A stretch of DNA of 55,410 nt from positions 1 to 55,410 of the IMG/VR virus record IMGVR_UViG_3300031746_002172. One strand, given 5' to 3'. The position numbers and the translations under genes are program-made. The stretch's first letter is position 1. The number at the start of each line of letters is the position of its first letter. Below, piece by piece: positions 24,534-33,152 of the stretch. Source of the DNA: a virus. The notes under the pieces are model-generated. The model worked only from the letters and a program-made list of their open reading frames with translations, ran no database searches and was not told where the DNA came from.

Positions 24534-25529
24534 ATGCCAAGAAAAACATTTAGAAAAATAATAACATCTGATGAATTAACATCACAAATGAATTCTGAAA
24601 ATATATCTTTAATGAATAGGTTTTTAAAAGATAAACAAATAAGGGTTAGCCCTAAAACTATTACAGTTTATGAGTCAAATTTGACAATGTTTTTATCATG
24701 GAATCTTTTAAATAATAACAATAAAAAATTTACAGATATTAAAAAATTAGAATTTTCCGAATTTTTCTCTTATGCATCAGAAGAATTAAAACTAGGTTCG
24801 GCTAGATTAAATAATCTTAGAAGCACATTATCTTCTCTATCTAATTTTATTACTAAGTTCTATGACGAAGAATACCCTAATTTTCGCAATGTGATTTTGA
24901 ATATTATAGAATCGAGTCCCAAAGAAATGCGGAGAGAAAAAACTATTTTAACAGACGAACAAATGGAAAATCTTTTAGAACACTTAAGTAAAAATGAAAA
25001 GCAACAAGCGTGTTGGCTCGCCCTCGCTGCAACTAGCGGTGCTAGATTTACAGAATTATTATGTTTCGAGACAGATTTAATTGATGAAAATAGAACTGCG
25101 TTTGGAGATTTATTTATCGAAACCACAAAGCAAATCCGTACAAAAGGCAAGGGAAAATCAGGAAAATTACTTTATAAATATATTTTAAAAGAAAAGTTTA
25201 TGCCTTATTATAAAGAATGGCTTAAAGAAAGAGCCAAAATTTTAAAAGAAAAAAAATTAAATCATAATTTTTTATTTATTAAACAAGACGGAACTCCTGC
25301 TACTGGTGCTACTGTACGAGGTTGGATTGAAGGCTTTGAAAAATATTTAGGTGTACCCTTTTACGCCCATGCGGTCCGTCATTATTTAGTAACATTATTT
25401 TCAAAGAAAAATATACCCCCACAATTAATTAAAGAATTAATGGGGTGGTCAAGTGATATGATTCAAATTTACGACGACACATCAGCCCGAGATAGAATAT
25501 ATGAGGGTTTAGAGAACTTAAAATTGTAG
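24534..25529 (+). CDS. Tyrosine recombinase (XerC/D-like integrase)
   Basis: A 331-residue site-specific recombinase. An N-terminal SAM-like core-binding domain spans about 25-125. The catalytic domain shows Arg171 in SGARFTELL, a Lys in the hairpin near 204-208, His279 and Arg282 in HAVRHY, Trp305 in MGWSS (His in many relatives, Trp in Cre) and nucleophile Tyr313 in IQIYDDTS. All residues needed for strand exchange are present. It may integrate the phage, resolve genome dimers, or drive a local inversion. No attachment site was recognised nearby. Expression is coupled to the upstream endonuclease gene. Confidence 0.9.
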   Translation: MPRKTFRKIITSDELTSQMNSENISLMNRFLKDKQIRVSPKTITVYESNLTMFLSWNLLNNNNKKFTDIKKLEFSEFFSYASEELKLGSARLNNLRSTLSSLSNFITKFYDEEYPNFRNVILNIIESSPKEMRREKTILTDEQMENLLEHLSKNEKQQACWLALAATSGARFTELLCFETDLIDENRTAFGDLFIETTKQIRTKGKGKSGKLLYKYILKEKFMPYYKEWLKERAKILKEKKLNHNFLFIKQDGTPATGATVRGWIEGFEKYLGVPFYAHAVRHYLVTLFSKKNIPPQLIKELMGWSSDMIQIYDDTSARDRIYEGLENLKL

Positions 25530-25556
25530 TTTTATGGTTTTATTGAGGAGGTTTAT

Positions 25557-25673
25557 ATGACAATAGCTTCTGGAAGCAGAATAGAAATTATCTTCCCTAT
25601 TGCAACTGTCTTCGACATTAAAAAAAGCGAAGAAGTGATAAAAGAGATGGAGAAGGAGGTGCTAGATGGCTAG
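25557..25673 (+). CDS. 38-residue peptide resembling the tape measure N-terminus
   Basis: A short ORF with a strong GAGGAGG site eight bases before its ATG. It ends at TAG 25671-25673, overlapping the tape measure start. Its N-terminus reads ASGSRIEIIFPIATVF while the tape measure begins ASGGLEIVFPVTTVF, so the two are paralogous. The second half (VFDIKKSEEVIKEMEKEV) matches residues of about 24-43 of the small protein at 20013. It could be a separate assembly peptide, a leader that couples translation, or a duplicated old start of the tape measure gene. Confidence 0.55.
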   Translation: MTIASGSRIEIIFPIATVFDIKKSEEVIKEMEKEVLDG

Positions 25674-28600
25674 TGGTGGTTTAGAGATTGTATTTCCTGT
25701 CACGACAGTGTTTATGCCGAGTTCTGTTGATAAAACGGTAGCCGATATGAATGCTAAACTTTCCCAAGCATCCAAGTCATTTAAGCTTGACTTACCTGCT
25801 ATGCGGGAAGGTAAAAGCATGGTTAACATGCTAGGTGGTATTGAAGAATTTACAAAAATGACTGATGCGGCTACTCTCGGAACTGGAAAATTAATAGCAA
25901 CTTTTAAAACTATTAAAACAGAAAAAGGAATATTTAAAATTCAAACCGGGGAAGTTAAAGAACTCGGAGATGCATTTGGTGGAACTACAAAAATAGCAAA
26001 AGATTATACGCAGACAGAAAAAAATTTACAGAAAGCTATAGACGAAGGGAAAGTTAAACTTCTTTCAGAATCTCAGGCTATGGAAAAGTTTCAGCAGATA
26101 GTAAAATTGACTTCAACTGATACTGACAAAATGGCAGGTGATTTAACAAGATATACTGCTGCGGCTGATAAAAACGAAAAAAAATTATCTGGAATGAGGG
26201 GTACTCAGGTTAGTGCAGCAAAACAATCTGTTGCTGCACTAAAAAATGAGATAGAAACTTTTACAAGATTAGGGAAAGCGGGAGAACTCACCGCAGATAA
26301 TGTGAAAAAATTGAGAGACGCATTTGCGGGAATGAATACTGCAATGGAAGGTACAAAAACTGGTGCAAATGTATTTCAGAGTTTTTCCAATAGAATTGCT
26401 AATGCAGTTCAACAAACAATTGCTTATTCTTTTTCTATTGGTTTAGTATATAAAGCTCAACAATTTCTCAATGATTCTATTAAATATGCTATAGATTTAA
26501 ATACGGAAATGGTAAAAATTCAAGTACTTCAAGCAGAAGGTGCAAAAACACCAGAAGAAATAAATGCACTAGCACAATCTTTTAATAAGTTAGGTCAAGA
26601 AATGGGTGCTTCTACCCTTGAAATAGCAAAAGGTAGTGTTGAATGGTTCAGACAAGGTAGAACTGTTGCAGAAACACAAAAACTCATGATGGCATCTATG
26701 ATGCTTTCAAAATTAGGTGCTATGGAATCTGCTGATGCTACCAATTATCTTACATCTATTACAAACGCTTTCAAAATTTCTGTAGATGATACAGCAAGTG
26801 TTGTTGATAAACTTATTGCGGTAGATAATATCGCAGCAACCAGTGCGGGTGAACTTGCAACCGCTTTAAGATATACTTCTGAATCGGCTGCTTTAGCTGG
26901 TGTTGGTCTAGAACAGTTAATTTCATATATCGGTACTGTCTCTACTGTTACCAGACAGAATGCAGAAATGATTGGTCAAGCGTTTAAGACCATGTTTGCT
27001 AGAATGACCCTTATTCAAGGTGGTGGTACAGATGAAGAAGGTTGGACAATCAGTAAAGTAGAAAAAGCTTTAACCGCTGTTGGTATTGAAATGAAAGAAG
27101 CCGACGGTACTTTCCGCAACATGGGTGATGTATTAGAAGATACTGCTGCCAAATGGGATACTTTAGGTGAAAGAGAACAAATAGAAATTGCTGTTGCTAT
27201 TGGTGGTGTACGTCAAAAAGAAGCATTCCTCGTTTTGATGAATAATATGGATAAGGCTCTTCAATATCAGGCAGCCCAAACTGACCAAAATGGTTTAGCA
27301 ATGAACCGTTATGGTACTTATTTAGAGAGTGTTGAAGCTAAACAGGGACAACTTACAGCAGCATTTGAAGAATTCAAAATATCTATAATTAATTCCGATA
27401 TGATAAAATGGTTTTTAGATGCGCAAATTAGTATAATGGGGTTTGTTAATTCCCTCGGAGGGCTTAAAGGAATTATTCCTATAATAATTGGATTATTATT
27501 AGCTTTTAATGCCGAAACAATATTAACCGCAATCACCAGTGTCACAGGTTTAACAATAACAGTTGGGGGATTATCAGTCGGATTTCTCGAACTTGCCGCA
27601 GCAGTAGGAGTTGCTGATGCTGCACTACTTTTCTTCGAGGCTCTTATAGCTCCTTTATTAATTGCTATTGCGCCTATATTATTAATTATTGCAGGAATAG
27701 GATTAGTAACCACAGCAGTAGTAATGGCAGTACGTAAAAATGCTAAGGAATTAGCTGATAATAAAAAAGCCTACGAAGAAGCAACAGTATCTGTAGATGA
27801 ATATATTAAAAAAGTTCAATCTATACCAGACAAATTAAAAGAAGCTAGAGATATATTCAAACAAATAGAAGAATTAAGAAGTAAAAAACAAAAGCAAGGA
27901 TTTTTAAACGAAGAAGATACAGAAGCTTTACAAGCGGCATATGAAAAATTAAAAGGAATAGCTCCCAATCTAGATTGGAAATTTAATGAGGGACGTCCTT
28001 TCTTAAGCATGGCAACAGATATAGATACTGTTATAGATAAAATAAATGAACTTAAGAATGCAACGCAAGAAGAAAAAGACGCTTTTAAATTATATATGGA
28101 AACACAAGGTCCAGCATATAACGATAAAGTAAATAAAATGGAACTGGAATTAGAAAAGCGTAAACTTCTTACAAATGCATTAAATGTATATGCTGATGCT
28201 GAAGAAAAAAAATTAGGAAGTGGTGCAGAGGCTGTTGCACAATATTTAAAAAATCTTAATGATGCAAAAGGCTGGATGCATTTTTCTGCTAACGCAACTT
28301 ATGCATTAGACTCAGTTACATCCCAATTAAAAGAAGCCGGGGAAGTTGGTTCTGAGAACTGGACAAGCAGTTTGAAGAAAATGATGGATGATACCAACGA
28401 TATTTTTAGTCAAAGTGAATCCGATATAAAAACAGAACAAGATAAATTTATAGAAATATTTAGTAGTGGTTTTGATTCTGCTACCGGAGAAATGAAACCT
28501 TGGCTTAAGGAACTGGTCGGAGATGCTTATGATTCAAAATTTATTCAAGACCTTATAAATAGAGTAAAAGCTGACGTAGATGCTGCATTAAAGGATTCTT

Positions 28601-31428
28601 CTACAAAACCCACAACAATCAACAGAAAAGAGCAACTCAACGCCGAGCAAGAAGAGCGACGTATAGCTGGAATTATCCAAGCCAATGATTTATACGATAA
28701 GCAACTTCAGCAAATAAATATGATAAAAGATGGGCTTTCGGGTCTTCAAGCTATAACTGATGATAATACTAAATCTCAATTAGATTTTGATACTGCTGTA
28801 TCTAAATTCGTTGATGAAATCAACAACGCTAATATAGAAGGTCTATCTGTAACTTTGGATGATTTTAAAAATAAGACAACACATGCGTTTGATATAGATT
28901 TAATTAAAAAATGGGGAAAAGCAAATCTTCAAAACGCAGACGCATTAAAATTATTAAAAGCTCTTGATATCGATTTATACAATTCGGTTGTAAATGGCGC
29001 TAATTCTGCATCGGCAGCTATAGATGGAGTAACAGCAAAAGTATGGTATGAGGGTCAGCAATATACCCTAACAACTTCTCAAATGGACCAAACTAATCAA
29101 TGGCTTGCAGATTCCATCTGGAATTTAGCAGAAGCTGGTACACAAGGTATAGCATGGACAACACAGCAAGGCACTTCATTAACGACTTATTCATCAGCAC
29201 AAATATATGATGCTGTAGCAAAAGGTTATATAACCTTTGCTGATTTAGTTGATAAAGCCACAGCATTAGCAATACAAAGAGGGGTAGAATTAACTACTGT
29301 CTTAAAAGAATTATTAGCGGGATTTGCATCTGGTTTGCCTTTTAATGCACCTGCCCCATTATCTATGCCATCAATCCCATCTGGCGGTGGTGGTCCACCT
29401 AAAAAAGACCCCCGAGCAGAAGCGCTTGAAAAACAAATAAAAGCATACGAAGACGAAATAGAATTAATGCAAGAACAATTGGAAATCTATGATGAACAAA
29501 TAGATGCCATTGATGATTTAATAGAAATAGAAAATAGAAAGAAAGAAGTAATTCAAGACCAGATAGATATTTATGAAAAGCAAAAAGACGCAATTGACCG
29601 TCAAATAGATGTACTTCAACAGCAGATAGATTTACTTGACCGTCAAGTAGAAATGCTTAACAGGCAAACAGCCGAAATTGACCGTCAAATAGAAATGTAT
29701 CAAAGGGAAATATCCTTAATTGACCGTGAAATAGAAATGTATGAGAGGCAAAAGGCTTTAATCGATGAGCTAATAGCCGCTCAAGAAGAATTAATAAAAC
29801 CTTTGGAAGAGCAGAAAGATGCAATTGATAAACAACTTAGCAGTTTTAAAGAAGCTATCGATTTACAAAAAGAAGCCCTACAACTTCGAAAAGAAGAAGC
29901 AGACTTCTTAGATGAACTTACTAAAAAGAACAAAGCCCTCGCTAACTTGGAAGCCGAAATTGCTATTGCATCTTTAGATACCAGCGAAGAAGGTATAGCA
30001 AGAAGATTAAAATTAGAAGAAGAAGCTGCCGCAGCTAGAGAAGATTTAGCTAAGACTCAAGAAGATAGAGAATATGACCTTCAAGTACGCGGTTTAGATG
30101 ATGCATATGCGGCTTTTGAAAAGGGTATGAATGCGCAAAAAGCATTACTCGATGACCAAATAGCTAAAATTCAAGAGGTTATAGACAAATATAATACACA
30201 AAAAGAAGCAATCGATGCTTTGATAGTACCTCTTGAAGCTGAAAAACTAAGAATAAATGACATAATATATGGTCTAGAACAACAAAAGATACCAATAGAA
30301 GATGCTATATTTCGTTTAGAACAAGAAAAAATAAGAATAGAAGACTTAATATACCCGCTAGAACAGCAAAAAGTAGCTTTAGATGAACTAATATATCCAC
30401 TTACTCTGCAACAAGAAGCCATTGATTTAATAATACACCAATACGAGGATGAAAAGCGAGCAATAGAGGATTTAAAAAAGCCTATTGAAGACCAAATAGA
30501 ATTAATAGGCGATAAAATAGAAGTACTTCAGGATGAATTAGATTTAATTAATGAAATAAAAGAAGCCATCGGGGGAGGCGGAGGCTTGACTAGTGCTTAC
30601 AATGACCATACATTAGCCGTTAAATTGGCTGCCGCAGAAATATTAGGCAAATGGGGAGAAATAGGAAAAGCAATCGGTCTTACTCAAGAAAAAATTGAGG
30701 ACATGATTCAAAAAGAACTGGACATGGGTAGCACAATGGAACAAGCAAAAAAGCATGTAAATGCCGAAATTCAGCAAATGATAGATAAAATAAACGAAAT
30801 GAGAGCAGCACTAGCGGCAGCACTAGCGGCAGCTAATGCCGATGCTGATTTAATAATTCCCGAAGCACCAAATATTACAGAACCCCCAAACCCCCCAGGA
30901 CCCGGTGAAGGTCCTCAAGGTGGTATGCATGAAGGCGGTATTGTCACAAAGCACGGAGATAAAAGATATTCAGGGGTTTTAAAAGATACAGAAGTATTTT
31001 CCAAATTACTAAAAGGTGAATATGTAGCCACAGAAGACCAGATGAAAAGGTTTTTAAGAAGTACACTTCCCAATATAGCAGTAGAAGTGGGCAACATGTT
31101 CTCCGAAGAAGAAAAGAGATTGAAAAATAAAGGTGAATCAAAAGTGCAGGGAATACCTGAAAACTATACTAAGCCTCCTAGTTTTAATATAGAAGCAATT
31201 AAAATAATTTCTCCAACCCAACGCTCTTCGGGAGAACTAACAAGACCAATAACACCTAATCCTCGTGAAAATACTTATGGAGATATGAGTTTTGAGATGA
31301 ATATAAATGTCGAAGGTTCTTTAGATAAGACAGTATTACCTAAACTTAAAAAAGATGTAATTAAAGAAATAAATAAAAGCCTCGAAAGAAGGGGTATAAG
31401 AAGGACAGCGGATTCGTTTGCTATATAA
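25666..31428 (+). CDS. Tail tape measure protein
   Basis: A 1920-residue protein, the largest in the window. Residues of about 265-560 resemble the TP901-type tape measure core (NTEMVKIQVLQAEGAKTPEEINALAQ, MGASTLEIAKGSVEWFRQGRT, SAGELATALRYTSESAALAGVGLEQL, NAEMIGQAFKTMFARM). A cluster of hydrophobic segments spans about 595-690, likely inserted into the host membrane at DNA entry. A very long coiled coil with 14-residue periodicity covers about 1255-1630. At roughly 0.15 nm per residue the tail would be near 290 nm, a rule-of-thumb estimate. AAGGAGG lies just before ATG. The C-terminal region has a GGMHEGGIVTKHGDKRYSG turn. Confidence 0.93.
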   Translation: MASGGLEIVFPVTTVFMPSSVDKTVADMNAKLSQASKSFKLDLPAMREGKSMVNMLGGIEEFTKMTDAATLGTGKLIATFKTIKTEKGIFKIQTGEVKELGDAFGGTTKIAKDYTQTEKNLQKAIDEGKVKLLSESQAMEKFQQIVKLTSTDTDKMAGDLTRYTAAADKNEKKLSGMRGTQVSAAKQSVAALKNEIETFTRLGKAGELTADNVKKLRDAFAGMNTAMEGTKTGANVFQSFSNRIANAVQQTIAYSFSIGLVYKAQQFLNDSIKYAIDLNTEMVKIQVLQAEGAKTPEEINALAQSFNKLGQEMGASTLEIAKGSVEWFRQGRTVAETQKLMMASMMLSKLGAMESADATNYLTSITNAFKISVDDTASVVDKLIAVDNIAATSAGELATALRYTSESAALAGVGLEQLISYIGTVSTVTRQNAEMIGQAFKTMFARMTLIQGGGTDEEGWTISKVEKALTAVGIEMKEADGTFRNMGDVLEDTAAKWDTLGEREQIEIAVAIGGVRQKEAFLVLMNNMDKALQYQAAQTDQNGLAMNRYGTYLESVEAKQGQLTAAFEEFKISIINSDMIKWFLDAQISIMGFVNSLGGLKGIIPIIIGLLLAFNAETILTAITSVTGLTITVGGLSVGFLELAAAVGVADAALLFFEALIAPLLIAIAPILLIIAGIGLVTTAVVMAVRKNAKELADNKKAYEEATVSVDEYIKKVQSIPDKLKEARDIFKQIEELRSKKQKQGFLNEEDTEALQAAYEKLKGIAPNLDWKFNEGRPFLSMATDIDTVIDKINELKNATQEEKDAFKLYMETQGPAYNDKVNKMELELEKRKLLTNALNVYADAEEKKLGSGAEAVAQYLKNLNDAKGWMHFSANATYALDSVTSQLKEAGEVGSENWTSSLKKMMDDTNDIFSQSESDIKTEQDKFIEIFSSGFDSATGEMKPWLKELVGDAYDSKFIQDLINRVKADVDAALKDSSTKPTTINRKEQLNAEQEERRIAGIIQANDLYDKQLQQINMIKDGLSGLQAITDDNTKSQLDFDTAVSKFVDEINNANIEGLSVTLDDFKNKTTHAFDIDLIKKWGKANLQNADALKLLKALDIDLYNSVVNGANSASAAIDGVTAKVWYEGQQYTLTTSQMDQTNQWLADSIWNLAEAGTQGIAWTTQQGTSLTTYSSAQIYDAVAKGYITFADLVDKATALAIQRGVELTTVLKELLAGFASGLPFNAPAPLSMPSIPSGGGGPPKKDPRAEALEKQIKAYEDEIELMQEQLEIYDEQIDAIDDLIEIENRKKEVIQDQIDIYEKQKDAIDRQIDVLQQQIDLLDRQVEMLNRQTAEIDRQIEMYQREISLIDREIEMYERQKALIDELIAAQEELIKPLEEQKDAIDKQLSSFKEAIDLQKEALQLRKEEADFLDELTKKNKALANLEAEIAIASLDTSEEGIARRLKLEEEAAAAREDLAKTQEDREYDLQVRGLDDAYAAFEKGMNAQKALLDDQIAKIQEVIDKYNTQKEAIDALIVPLEAEKLRINDIIYGLEQQKIPIEDAIFRLEQEKIRIEDLIYPLEQQKVALDELIYPLTLQQEAIDLIIHQYEDEKRAIEDLKKPIEDQIELIGDKIEVLQDELDLINEIKEAIGGGGGLTSAYNDHTLAVKLAAAEILGKWGEIGKAIGLTQEKIEDMIQKELDMGSTMEQAKKHVNAEIQQMIDKINEMRAALAAALAAANADADLIIPEAPNITEPPNPPGPGEGPQGGMHEGGIVTKHGDKRYSGVLKDTEVFSKLLKGEYVATEDQMKRFLRSTLPNIAVEVGNMFSEEEKRLKNKGESKVQGIPENYTKPPSFNIEAIKIISPTQRSSGELTRPITPNPRENTYGDMSFEMNINVEGSLDKTVLPKLKKDVIKEINKSLERRGIRRTADSFAI
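29430..30560 (+). repeat. 14-residue coiled-coil repeats in the tape measure protein
   Basis: This stretch encodes repeated units such as LEQEKIRIEDLIYP and LEQQKVALDELIYP, and earlier ones like DRQIEMYQREISLI and DREIEMYERQKALI. Units are 14 residues (two heptads, 42 bases) with hydrophobic residues at a and d positions. They give a rod of defined length, consistent with a ruler function. Confidence 0.8.
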
Positions 31429-31433
31429 TAAAA

Positions 31434-31495
31434 AAGAATGGGATAGGATGACCTCATGAATCATCTGACAAGCGAGACTCCCGTTTCCCATTCTT
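31434..31495 (+). ncRNA. Three-way-junction structured element, copy 3 (upstream of a GIY-YIG gene)
   Basis: P1 is ten perfect pairs, 31434-31443 with 31486-31495, followed by ATTTTTT. Inside are TA, P2 (31446-31451 with 31461-31466, opening with a G-U pair, loop CCTCATGAA), the linker GACAA (31467-31471), P3 (GCG/CGT, 31472-31474 with 31482-31484, loop AGACTCC) and T. Order and junction bases match the copies at 4901 and 7400. It lies six bases after the tape measure stop and 25 bases before the endonuclease start. The U-tract means this copy could also terminate transcription. Confidence 0.55.
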
Positions 31496-31520
31496 ATTTT
31501 TTGGAGTACAGGAGAATAGA

Positions 31521-32345
31521 ATGGAAACAGGAATCTATTGTATAGAAAATATGATAAACAATAAAAAATATATAGGAAAATCAGTAAATATTAATAAAAG
31601 ATGGAATGCTCATAAAAGAGAATTAAATAATAATATTCATAAAAATGACCATCTTCGAAAAGCATGGTGTAAATATGGAAAAGAAAATTTTAAATTATGG
31701 ATTATAGAAAACTGTGAAGAAAATATTTTGTTAGAAAAAGAAATATATTGGATAAAGGAATATAAAACCAATAATCCGGAATTTGGTTATAATATGACAA
31801 AAGGAGGGGATGGTTCTTCCGGACGTGTTACATCAGAAGAAACAAAAATAAAATTAAGAGAATCTCATAAAAAGTTAGGCAAAGGAAGGCATCTCTCGGA
31901 AGAAACAAAAAACAAATTAAGAGAAATTAACAAAGGGGAAAATAATCCTAATTTTGGAAAACATTGTTCAGAAGAAACAAAAACAAGAATATCAAATTCT
32001 AACAAAGGAAAAACTAGGCTAGAAGAAACAAAAAAGAAAATGTCTAAAAATCATTGGGATTCATCTGGAGAAAATAATCCTTTTTTCGGAAAACATCATT
32101 CTGAAGAGACAAAAAAGAATATGTCCGAAAATCATCCTAACCGAACAGGAGAAAACAACCCTAAAGCAATACTTAAGGAATCAGATGTTTTAGATATTCT
32201 AGATTCATTTTTTATTAAAAAATTTACAAAAAAAGAAATTTCAGATAAATATTCAAAAAAATGTTCTTCTAAAAATATTAATCATATTTTAAAAGGGGAG
32301 AGTTGGAAACATATATATAATATGTTTATGGAAAAAGGAGGTTAA
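31521..32345 (+). CDS. GIY-YIG homing endonuclease with extended NUMOD3 array and C-terminal HTH (copy 5)
   Basis: A 274-residue protein. GIY at 4-6, YIG at 17-19, Arg in NKRWNAHKRE and Glu in LLEKEIYWIKEY mark an intact nuclease domain, closed by GYNMTKGGDGSSG. At least four NUMOD3 units follow (GENNPNFGKHCSEETK, GENNPFFGKHHSEETK and others). The last 50 residues (LKESDVLDILDSFFIKKFTKKEISDKYS ... INHILKGESWKHI) look like a helix-turn-helix. It separates the tape measure and distal tail genes. The final codons (MEKGG) carry AAAGGAGG, the next gene's ribosome binding site. ATG follows CAGGAG. Confidence 0.9.
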   Translation: METGIYCIENMINNKKYIGKSVNINKRWNAHKRELNNNIHKNDHLRKAWCKYGKENFKLWIIENCEENILLEKEIYWIKEYKTNNPEFGYNMTKGGDGSSGRVTSEETKIKLRESHKKLGKGRHLSEETKNKLREINKGENNPNFGKHCSEETKTRISNSNKGKTRLEETKKKMSKNHWDSSGENNPFFGKHHSEETKKNMSENHPNRTGENNPKAILKESDVLDILDSFFIKKFTKKEISDKYSKKCSSKNINHILKGESWKHIYNMFMEKGG

Positions 32346-32347
32346 AA

Positions 32348-33151
32348 ATGAGTTCTTTCTATGCGTTCGACTTTTCTTATGATGGAATTCCATCTGCAAC
32401 TTTCGACCTCAAGATTGTAACCTTTGAGAGCGCCGGGCTTTTCTCTGGTGTGGGGAGTGCGAATGTGAATATTTTGTCGCAAAGAGTTTTAAGGAAATCA
32501 AAAATTTATTTTTTGGGCAGAACACAGGAACCGGTTTTAGAGTTCCCCCTAACTTTTGCTACACAAAGACCTATCAGTGCAATGGACAGAGACCTTATTT
32601 CTGCGTGGTTGTTTGGTAGAGCGGAATATAAAAAACTGTATATTTTACAAGACGATTTAAACGGGGCTTATTTTAATTGTTTTATGACTAATCCAGAACC
32701 TCAATATATAGGAAACATGAACTATGCTTTCACATGTACAGTATCTTGTGATAGTCCTTGGGCTTATGGACCAGAAAAAACTATTTCAGGAAGTGCTTCT
32801 TCTACATCCACAGCAATGCTTGAAATTTATAACTCATCCAGCGAAGATGAATATCTATATCCAACAGTTCATTTTATAATGAGTGGGGCAACCCCCTCAT
32901 CTTTTTACATGACTAATTATTCAGATAATGAGAGGATGTTTGGTTTTACAGATATGCCATCTGCTTCAATAGAAGCTACAATAAATAATGATATGCAAAT
33001 GATAACATCAGATACAACTGGTTTATTAACTTATTTTAATAATTATTGGTTTAGGTTAATACCAAAAATTAATCTTGTAGCAGTTTCTTCTCCGCAAACA
33101 GTTGATTTATTTGAAATTAAATTTACAGAGAGGTTTAAAATAGGAGGTTAA
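32348..33151 (+). CDS. Distal tail protein (Dit-like)
   Basis: A 267-residue protein right after the tape measure block. The opening FYAFDFSYDGIPSATFDLKIVTFESAG and the strand EFPLTFATQRPISAMDRDLISAWLFG are typical of siphophage distal tail proteins, whose N-terminal belt domain forms a hexameric ring at the tail tip. VSCDSPWAYGPEKTI is the usual transition to the second (galectin-like) domain. It would link the tube to the tail-associated protein encoded next, which starts two bases after its stop. Start chosen by the AAAGGAGG overlapping the upstream endonuclease stop. Confidence 0.85.
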   Translation: MSSFYAFDFSYDGIPSATFDLKIVTFESAGLFSGVGSANVNILSQRVLRKSKIYFLGRTQEPVLEFPLTFATQRPISAMDRDLISAWLFGRAEYKKLYILQDDLNGAYFNCFMTNPEPQYIGNMNYAFTCTVSCDSPWAYGPEKTISGSASSTSTAMLEIYNSSSEDEYLYPTVHFIMSGATPSSFYMTNYSDNERMFGFTDMPSASIEATINNDMQMITSDTTGLLTYFNNYWFRLIPKINLVAVSSPQTVDLFEIKFTERFKIGG

Positions 33152-33152
33152 A

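Noticed and set aside
31434-31495. Hammerhead, pistol or purine-riboswitch reading of the three-way-junction element
   Set aside because: The three-way shape invites these names, but the CUGANGA and GAAA core of hammerheads, the pistol pseudoknot and the purine-aptamer junction bases are all missing in all three copies.
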